Source of the DNA: Alphaproteobacteria bacterium
GTDB taxonomy: Bacteria > Pseudomonadota > Alphaproteobacteria > Rhizobiales > Aestuariivirgaceae
Length of the DNA: 11,241 nt
Reading direction: 5' to 3'
Assembly (NCBI GenBank): GCA_020441605.1
Contig: JAGRLX010000097.1
Location: 1-11,241 of the forward strand
Shown: piece after piece, positions 1 to 5,460 of the stretch
Numbering within the stretch: position 1 is the first letter of the stretch
Layout of the letters: every line of letters begins with the position of its first letter
Position numbers and translations under genes: made by a program
Notes under the pieces: generated by a model
What the model was told of the DNA's origin: nothing
What the model saw: the letters and a program-made list of their open reading frames with translations, nothing else
Databases searched by the model: none

Positions 1-4
1 TTAA

Positions 5-283
5 GATGCGGGGGCAAGGTCAGCCGTTGCTGCAGCGCTTAGCGCAAGAAATATCGGCCACCGGTACTGGTACGGCAATGGAATCCACAAGCAAACTGCC
101 TTTCGTTCGTCTCCGTCACAAGTTCTACCGATCACGGAGCATCTCACGAACTCGGTCATTGGTCTTCCCATGGCGCCAGACATGACCCTCAATGATATTC
201 AGCGCGTGGTAGAGGCAATTGCTTCGGTTGTAGACCATTCATCAAGCGGTCACGTGTCAAACAGGATAGCAATGAAGATATGA
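5..283 (+). pseudogene. C-terminal fragment of a DegT/DnrJ/EryC1/StrS sugar aminotransferase
   Basis: Frame 2 reads about 92 codons to a TGA at 281-283. The translation contains RYWYGNGIHKQTAF, then LPITEHL and VIGLPMAPDMTLNDIQRVV. This matches the usual C-terminal end of PLP-dependent DegT/DnrJ/EryC1/StrS aminotransferases, where the R-x-W-x-G...H-x-x-x-AF stretch is followed by 'LP.te.La...lgLPm...mt..di.rvv.al'. These enzymes transaminate nucleotide keto-sugars such as 4-keto-6-deoxyhexoses. The catalytic lysine and cofactor-binding domain would lie upstream, outside the window. An in-frame TAA sits at positions 2-4 and no ATG, GTG or TTG precedes the conserved part. The gene is therefore either interrupted by a nonsense mutation, frameshifted just upstream, or a leftover fragment; one base of upstream sequence cannot separate these. 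It points the same way as the glycosyltransferase that starts 68 bases further on. Family assignment is fairly sure, pseudogene status less so. Confidence 0.65.
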
Positions 284-351
284 CAGGGACGACATATCCC
301 GCTACCTACTGCCTCAAGATAGGTCCAGCCCAGATATAGCAATGCAAATTC

Positions 352-1740
352 ATGACTCATTCTGATCCAAGCGCGATTGAAGATCGTCAGTTTCGCCGTC
401 CTGACGTGTCGAGCGAAGACTGGTTTGATGAGGCCTATTATGTGAGCTGCTATCGAGAGCTCATCGGGGCAGGCATGTCTCCGAAGGAGCATTTTCTGAA
501 ACATGGTCTTCATCTTGGCTTGAAGCCAACAGCTCGCTTTGATCCATTGGCCTATCGGATTTTGCGACCTGACGTTCAGATTGACGAGCTCGCACAGCGG
601 ATCAGTTCCGGCGAGGTTTCAGACACACCTGGGTTCAAGCAACTCTTTCCGTCCGTTCCACGCCTACCCTACTACATGCCGAAACGGCGAATACCGAAAG
701 ACGACGCGGAAAACATTGCGGATCCGGCCCAATACGGTCTCGAATACATCTTCCAGTTCCAGGTGAATGGCCGCGACTTCCAGCTTGTAGCACCAAGAGC
801 CCAGATGCTTCTGGATCGACTGACTTACGACAGGCCATTTGCCTTTGCACGCATTTCCCAGGGAGACTGGGACTGTTTTCATGCGTTCTTCTATTACCGC
901 GACAAGCTGTACCCTCTGCTTGCACAGGGCGGCTTTAGCGAAGCAGATATCGATCGTCTGGCGCTTCGCTATTGCGACGAAGTAATCGGCCATTACGAGA
1001 ATTTCGTTGAAAATTTCACTACCGAGTTGATGCATGATCTGAAGGGGAAGGAACATAGCCCCAGCTTCATGAGGGCAGTCTCCTTCAAGGGCTATCCCAC
1101 GTTCGACGAGCGGCTTTTTGAATGGTCGTCCGATTCCGACTTGGATCCTACCGAAATCAAACGTCTCCACGCTTTCTCGCAGTTCTTCGACACGGAGGAG
1201 ATCCTGTACGATGCCACGCTGTGGAAGCGATGGCTCATCGCCGGACAACTCGGTGCGCTGCCAGCGCTTGCCCGTGAACGTCCGGTCATTCTTATGGGCG
1301 CCGAACGTGTGGCAAGCCTTGGCGAGCGATGGCAGTTGCCCTGGTTCCACCACATCGCCATCCCCCCCACGGCATCGCAGCCGCGGCGATACGAATTGCT
1401 GGACCTTTGCCGTACGCGGCTTGCCGAAGCAAAGTGGCAGGCTGCCAAGTACCAAACGAAGAGACCACTGTTCATTCTTCAGGGTTCGTCGTTCGCCTAT
1501 TGGTTCATGGTCAGGATGTTCGCAACCGATCCCGATGTCTTTTACATCGATCTCGGCCAGGCACTTCATCCCTGGTTCTATGATGTTAAGAGCATTCCTC
1601 TCGGAAACTGGGGACGCATTTTTTCAGCAACGATTCTTCAGGGCAACGGGCTCGAGCCATACTATAGAGATCGTGGGATTGCAGACCCAATCGCCCACTC
1701 GCTCTTTGGCGATCCTGATGTTCCTCCGCTTCCGAAATAA
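352..1740 (+). CDS. Putative GT-D-fold glycosyltransferase with N-terminal FD..HFL module
   Basis: A 462-residue soluble protein with no signal peptide or membrane segment. Residues 25-75 (FDEAYYVS..., EHFLKHGLHLGLKP, FDPLAYRILRPDV) form the short module often fused to bacterial glycosyltransferases and also found in the gene at 5457-8006. The rest resembles the GT-D family: FAFARISQGDWDCF at 163-176 sits where GT-D enzymes have a conserved 'R.GDGE' nucleotide/metal motif (here D172 and D174), PVILMGAERV at 311-320 precedes HIAIPP at 334-339, and FILQGSS at 374-380 is followed by FYIDLGQALHPW at 397-408, as in the 'DiGh' end of that fold. It probably transfers a sugar to a growing surface glycan in the cytoplasm; donor and acceptor are unknown. 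ATG 352 is used because an in-frame TAG lies at 337-339; no clear ribosome binding site is visible. The epimerase gene follows closely on the same strand. The fold call rests on motif recall, so it is moderate. Confidence 0.6.
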   Translation: MTHSDPSAIEDRQFRRPDVSSEDWFDEAYYVSCYRELIGAGMSPKEHFLKHGLHLGLKPTARFDPLAYRILRPDVQIDELAQRISSGEVSDTPGFKQLFPSVPRLPYYMPKRRIPKDDAENIADPAQYGLEYIFQFQVNGRDFQLVAPRAQMLLDRLTYDRPFAFARISQGDWDCFHAFFYYRDKLYPLLAQGGFSEADIDRLALRYCDEVIGHYENFVENFTTELMHDLKGKEHSPSFMRAVSFKGYPTFDERLFEWSSDSDLDPTEIKRLHAFSQFFDTEEILYDATLWKRWLIAGQLGALPALARERPVILMGAERVASLGERWQLPWFHHIAIPPTASQPRRYELLDLCRTRLAEAKWQAAKYQTKRPLFILQGSSFAYWFMVRMFATDPDVFYIDLGQALHPWFYDVKSIPLGNWGRIFSATILQGNGLEPYYRDRGIADPIAHSLFGDPDVPPLPK

Positions 1741-1782
1741 CAGAATGCGAATGATCCCGGGTTGTCGAGTTTCAACAAGAGA

Positions 1783-2700
1783 ATGATCATCATCGGTGGA
1801 AACGGCTTTCTGGGGCGGCATCTGTGCCGACATCTGCACGAACTCGGGCGCACGGCGACCATCGTCTCACGAACCAGCGATCGCGAGTTTCTCGACAATT
1901 ACGCACCAGAAATGCGCTTGATGACTGCGGTCGACTTCGCAAGCCATCTTGAGCGCGAAGTTGCCTCTGCCCAGACTCTGGTCCACCTCGCCTCAACCTC
2001 GGTTCCAGCCACCTATGTGCGACAACCCTGGTTGGAGTTGACGACCAACGTCGCACCAGCGTTCGAAATCCTTGCGCGTGCTGTAGCCGTCAACCCCGGC
2101 ATTCGGCTGGTGTTTCTGTCCTCGGGTGGAACGATCTACGGAACCGGCCATAATTCCCCTATAGGCGAAGATATGCCGGCGCAGCCCATCTCGCCCTATG
2201 GCTATGGCAAGCTGGCGCTGGAGGAAGCGATCCGCTTCCTCGGCCGTTCTGCCAGCCTGAATTATGCAATCCTGCGGGTGTCCAATCCGGTGGGCTCATT
2301 TCAGATGCGTCCCGACCAGGGCATCGCGTCGGTTGCCTGGCGCGCAGCCAGGTCCGGCGAAGTTTTGACTCTCTTCAACGGCGGCGAACAGATCCGCGAT
2401 TTCATAGATGCCGACGACGTCGCGAGGGCCATCGTCGCGGCAGCCGACGGAAAGGAATATCGCGCCGTCACTTGGAACGTCGGGTCAGGCGTCGGAACAC
2501 GGGTGACCGCCCTCCTCGATCTGATTGAAAGCCTGTCGGGATTGTCCATCCGTCGCAAACTGCAACCGGGTCGCGCGACTGACGTAAGTTACTCTGTCCT
2601 CGATTGCTCGCGCGTTCTGCAAGATCTCGGCTGGCAGGCGAGGATCCCCCTGGAAGAGTCAGTCCACAAGCTCATCAGCGATAAGACTATAGGCACATAG
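1783..2700 (+). CDS. NAD-dependent epimerase/dehydratase (extended SDR), nucleotide-sugar type
   Basis: A 305-residue extended short-chain dehydrogenase/reductase. The Rossmann dinucleotide motif GGNGFLG is at residues 5-11, VHLAS at 67-71, and the active-site segment LSSGGTIYG at 112-120. The catalytic Y-x3-K is Y139-GYG-K143, RVSNPVG is at 165-171, and the substrate-domain segment RDFIDADDVARAI at 205-217 is typical of UDP-glucose 4-epimerase relatives. The likely role is cytoplasmic epimerisation, reduction or dehydration of a nucleotide-activated sugar feeding the neighbouring glycosyltransferases. The exact sugar cannot be read from sequence. Start choice: ATG 1783 places the first beta strand at the N terminus; an in-frame TTG at 1762 would add seven residues. 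Neither has a convincing ribosome binding site. It lies 42 bases after the preceding stop (21 from the TTG), suggesting co-transcription, and ends 16 bases from the stop of the convergent sulfotransferase gene. Confidence 0.88.
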   Translation: MIIIGGNGFLGRHLCRHLHELGRTATIVSRTSDREFLDNYAPEMRLMTAVDFASHLEREVASAQTLVHLASTSVPATYVRQPWLELTTNVAPAFEILARAVAVNPGIRLVFLSSGGTIYGTGHNSPIGEDMPAQPISPYGYGKLALEEAIRFLGRSASLNYAILRVSNPVGSFQMRPDQGIASVAWRAARSGEVLTLFNGGEQIRDFIDADDVARAIVAAADGKEYRAVTWNVGSGVGTRVTALLDLIESLSGLSIRRKLQPGRATDVSYSVLDCSRVLQDLGWQARIPLEESVHKLISDKTIGT

Positions 2701-2716
2701 ACTGTCGACCGGTCAG

Positions 2717-3736
2717 TTACTTGGCATTTTGCCGGAAGCGCCAGATGGCGGCAATGAACTGGAACAAGAGGTCCTCTGTCAGCAGCTCCGCGTTCGACAC
2801 CTCCGGATATCCGGAGAAATCACCGTCGAAAAGTGTCGGCCGGTCGAGCTCGGGAAAAAAGTCCCGGCGCACCGCAGCATTTCCTTCCGCGAAAGCCGCC
2901 GCAAAGCGTATCGCTTCCTCGCGCGCCGGCCGATAGGGCGGCCCTTGACCCACATTGCGGATCGCAGCGAAGATCGGGCCTCGCTCCTTGTTGATCTGGC
3001 CGTTGCTGACCAATGGAAATATCGCGTTGAACCGGAGCAGAAAGGCCGCCTGTATCGCCGAGAGCGACGTATTGAGGCGCGGCATTGAACTGGGCCTGAG
3101 CCCCAGGTTTGCTGTAGCATAGAAATCCTCAACGACATTGCCAGAGATCAACCGCTCTGCTTCATACAGCCTGACTGTAAGCTTCGATCGACCAGCCGCC
3201 GCCGCATAGACTCCCAACATGCGCTGAAAATCGAAATAATACGGCAACTCGCTTGGCCAGATCGCGGGAAACACTGCCCCTGCTCCACCCAGCTTCAACA
3301 CGGTTGAATGCAGGCTGACGGCAAGCCGATCCTGTCGACGCAGATAGACAATGACCTCGATGTCATCAGCAATCGGCGCAAAGAAACCAAGAAGTCGGCC
3401 AACCATGCTGGGGCTGCGCAGCCGGCTATGGCAATGTTCGTTGGATATGATCAACCTATCAAAACGTCCAGTGGCCAATTCCGCAGTCAGGGCTTTCACC
3501 AGACGCTCCCGGTACTCGTCATGGGAACAGGCCTGCCGCCCGAGTTCGAGCATTTGGAGCTCGTCGCCGGGATTGGTGTCCATGGCCGCGACGGCAATCT
3601 CCATATGGTTCTCGCTCCCGAAAAGCCGCGGATAGAGATTACCTCGTGTTCCCAATACATCGCGATCCTTCGCCAGCGAACGCTGGATCGAGGTCGTGCC
3701 GGTCTTTTCGGTCCCAATGTGCAAGATCAGTTTCAA
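2717..3736 (-). CDS. Sulfotransferase-family protein (PAPS-type P-loop)
   Basis: A 339-residue protein. It begins with the sulfotransferase 5'-phosphosulfate-binding loop, HIGTEKTGTTSIQ at residues 6-18 (K11, T14, T15 line the loop). IVYLRRQDRLAVS at 129-141 matches the 3'-phosphate-binding strand and helix, with R133 and S141 at the expected spacing of eight. RLNTSLSAIQAAFLLRFN at 220-237 is the C-terminal 'N.SLS' segment seen in this bacterial subfamily. The family moves sulfate from PAPS to a hydroxyl or amine. Among glycosyltransferases the probable acceptor is a sugar of a surface glycan; this is inference. It is the last gene of a minus-strand operon, 69 bases after the methyltransferase stop. 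The start is a TTG: the reading frame is closed upstream by TGA at 3755-3757 with no ATG or GTG between, and a GGA-rich stretch precedes the codon. The protein appears complete, with no membrane segment. Confidence 0.85.
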   Translation of the reverse strand: MKLILHIGTEKTGTTSIQRSLAKDRDVLGTRGNLYPRLFGSENHMEIAVAAMDTNPGDELQMLELGRQACSHDEYRERLVKALTAELATGRFDRLIISNEHCHSRLRSPSMVGRLLGFFAPIADDIEVIVYLRRQDRLAVSLHSTVLKLGGAGAVFPAIWPSELPYYFDFQRMLGVYAAAAGRSKLTVRLYEAERLISGNVVEDFYATANLGLRPSSMPRLNTSLSAIQAAFLLRFNAIFPLVSNGQINKERGPIFAAIRNVGQGPPYRPAREEAIRFAAAFAEGNAAVRRDFFPELDRPTLFDGDFSGYPEVSNAELLTEDLLFQFIAAIWRFRQNAK

Positions 3737-3805
3737 ATATCCAAATCCTATCCGTCATATATGAGCAATGTGCCGCCCTAGAACTTGACCGGCTGCGCGC
3801 CGACA

Positions 3806-4729
3806 TCACTTCCTCATGATCAGTGCCGATTGGAATGGCAGCAGGTCCTGGATGATCTCGAAACTCTTGAACGCAGGCTTCCAGCGGCTGTTCACATAGT
3901 TCGACGTCAGAAACACTAGCGAAGAGTAGGATTGCTTCGAACGCCATCGCACCACGAGCCGATCCTCGGACAAGGGCTTACCAAAACGGGACTTGTCGAA
4001 ATCCGGGTGGTTTGCGAGCGGCGCATAAACCGGCCAGGTTTTATTCACGTGCTCGAACTTGTCGACATAGGCTGTCACAAACAACATGCCGCCCGGCTTC
4101 AGAATGCGCCGGAGCTCGTACAACCAGGTTTCATCGAATGTCTCAATGTGTGAGAAGACCGAGTAAGCCGTAATGACGTCGAAATAGTTGTCCTCGATGG
4201 GCAGATGGGGCATCGATGTACTTTGAAATGCCCGAATTCGTCCGCCAAAGACATCGACTACGAAATTGATGTGTTCTCGATTGATGTCGCAGAGGTAGCA
4301 CTGCTCGATCCCGTGGACAAAAGCCATGTGGCGCGCCACGCGGCCGGACGCACCACCAAAATCCAGGAACCGCTGCGGTCGTGGCCCACCGGATTCCTCG
4401 TGAATCCGAATGACGTCCGTACTGTCTCTTAAACCGCTCAACCAGTATTCGAAATGGCCATCGCCATAGTATCCCTCCCGCGCCTTGGGCGACGGTAACG
4501 GATATTGATCCCGCGACAATGCGGGCTCCCAGTCAAGATTGGCAAAGCGTCGATTGCTGACCACGCACCGGTGCGCCGCGGCCGGAGCAATTCGCCTGCG
4601 GATGTGATCGCTATCGGGAAAAAGCGAGACCTGGCGCTCCCAAATCACCTCATGCCGGGCTGCCTTTGCTGCTCCGGGCAAGCCATCTGCCGCCACCCTC
4701 TGGTCTTGAGCCGGTTGATCCTCGATCAT
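3806..4729 (-). CDS. Class I SAM-dependent methyltransferase
   Basis: A 307-residue protein with a Methyltransf_11/25-type Rossmann domain in its middle. Motif I is FLDFGGASGR (about residues 121-130, D123 and glycines G125/G126/G129). The acidic end of strand beta-2 is CDIN (D148), motif II is FDVITAYSVFSHI (about 183-195), and LKPGGMLFVTAY (about 210-221) is the post-II strand. About 100 residues before the domain and 80 after it are not recognised and may bind the acceptor. It probably O- or N-methylates a sugar or a glycan end in the cytoplasm. Start choice: ATG 4729 overlaps the upstream glycosyltransferase stop as ATGA and has AAAGG seven bases before it, so I prefer it to an in-frame GTG at 4750. 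The tight overlap indicates translational coupling and a shared task with the GT2 enzyme. Family assignment is firm; the substrate is unknown. Confidence 0.88.
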   Translation of the reverse strand: MIEDQPAQDQRVAADGLPGAAKAARHEVIWERQVSLFPDSDHIRRRIAPAAAHRCVVSNRRFANLDWEPALSRDQYPLPSPKAREGYYGDGHFEYWLSGLRDSTDVIRIHEESGGPRPQRFLDFGGASGRVARHMAFVHGIEQCYLCDINREHINFVVDVFGGRIRAFQSTSMPHLPIEDNYFDVITAYSVFSHIETFDETWLYELRRILKPGGMLFVTAYVDKFEHVNKTWPVYAPLANHPDFDKSRFGKPLSEDRLVVRWRSKQSYSSLVFLTSNYVNSRWKPAFKSFEIIQDLLPFQSALIMRK

Positions 4730-5460
4730 GCTGGAGCCTTTGCAGAACACCGGCGATCAATCTCCAAGGGCCAAACAACAGCTTCCGCCCTATTTACCAA
4801 ACTCATCTGCGATCCGGGACGACTACGCTTGAAGTGTATCGTGTCCAGTACCGGCTTGTGCGGAATCCCTTTCGCGTGGGTAAGACAGCTCCAATGCCAG
4901 TCTTCATGGCCAAAGCCCAAATCAAGATCGTTCGGTTTGAACGGATTTTCGCGATATATCGCGGTTCGCGCAAAGGACATGGCATCCCAGTAGTTGGACC
5001 ACCGCAGAAACGTGGGGTCGAAGAATGGCCCCTCGCTGTCCACATGCCACCACAAGGTTTTCTTCTGTCCGAAGATCACGTTACACATCGAGTGCGCCAC
5101 GGCATCTGGACGCTGCTCCACCAGGTCCCATGCGGCAGCCAACCAATTGAACGACCAGAGATCATCACCGTCGAGAAAGGTGCAGCACTGCCCTTCCGCG
5201 AGAGCAACGCCCTGGTTGCGGCTCTGACCCGGGTCGCCCTCGTCGACGTCGACGAACCTGATTGGCGAATCCCGCAGGCCGGCCAATCCATTGCGCAGAA
5301 CATCTTCAGTATCGCTATCAGGACGGTCCAGGACGACAATTACCTCGCACCGCAAGCCACGCTCCTGGACGTATTCGATCGCGGCACAGGCACTGCGGGC
5401 TGTTGCTCCGGCAATAACGCCTTCCCGATGGCCCGTGATGATGGCCGTAATGTCAATCAT
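4726..5460 (-). CDS. Family 2 (GT-A) glycosyltransferase
   Basis: A 244-residue GT2 enzyme. ITAIITGHREG at residues 4-14 is the first strand and nucleotide-binding loop, and VIVVLDRPDSD at 40-50 follows. GDPGQSRNQGV at 75-85 is the conserved helix, and TFLDGDD at 94-100 contains the DxD metal/nucleotide-sugar motif. GHEDWHWSC at 184-192 supplies the acidic base pair (E186/D187). There is no membrane segment, so it acts at the cytoplasmic face or in the cytosol on an unidentified acceptor. At 244 residues it is a minimal catalytic domain. Its ATG overlaps the stop of the upstream modular glycosyltransferase as ATGA, with GAGGG six bases before the start, and its own stop overlaps the methyltransferase start the same way. 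The gene trio is therefore translationally linked. Donor sugar cannot be inferred. Confidence 0.92.
   Translation of the reverse strand: MIDITAIITGHREGVIAGATARSACAAIEYVQERGLRCEVIVVLDRPDSDTEDVLRNGLAGLRDSPIRFVDVDEGDPGQSRNQGVALAEGQCCTFLDGDDLWSFNWLAAAWDLVEQRPDAVAHSMCNVIFGQKKTLWWHVDSEGPFFDPTFLRWSNYWDAMSFARTAIYRENPFKPNDLDLGFGHEDWHWSCLTHAKGIPHKPVLDTIHFKRSRPGSQMSLVNRAEAVVWPLEIDRRCSAKAPA

Noticed and set aside
1..192. 63-codon frame on the minus strand at the left edge
   Set aside because: The opposite strand encodes a recognisable aminotransferase C terminus, so this is its shadow.
664..1569. Open frame of 301 codons on the minus strand
   Set aside because: It lies entirely opposite the GT-D-like gene, shows no recognisable motif, and is a by-product of codon use in the plus-strand gene.
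1762..1782. TTG start for the epimerase adding seven residues
   Set aside because: No ribosome binding site supports it, and ATG 1783 starts the protein at its first beta strand; the choice remains uncertain.
2701..2717. Possible bidirectional terminator between the convergent epimerase and sulfotransferase genes
   Set aside because: There is an 8-base palindrome GACCGGTC, but it has no loop and no T-run, so a terminator cannot be supported.
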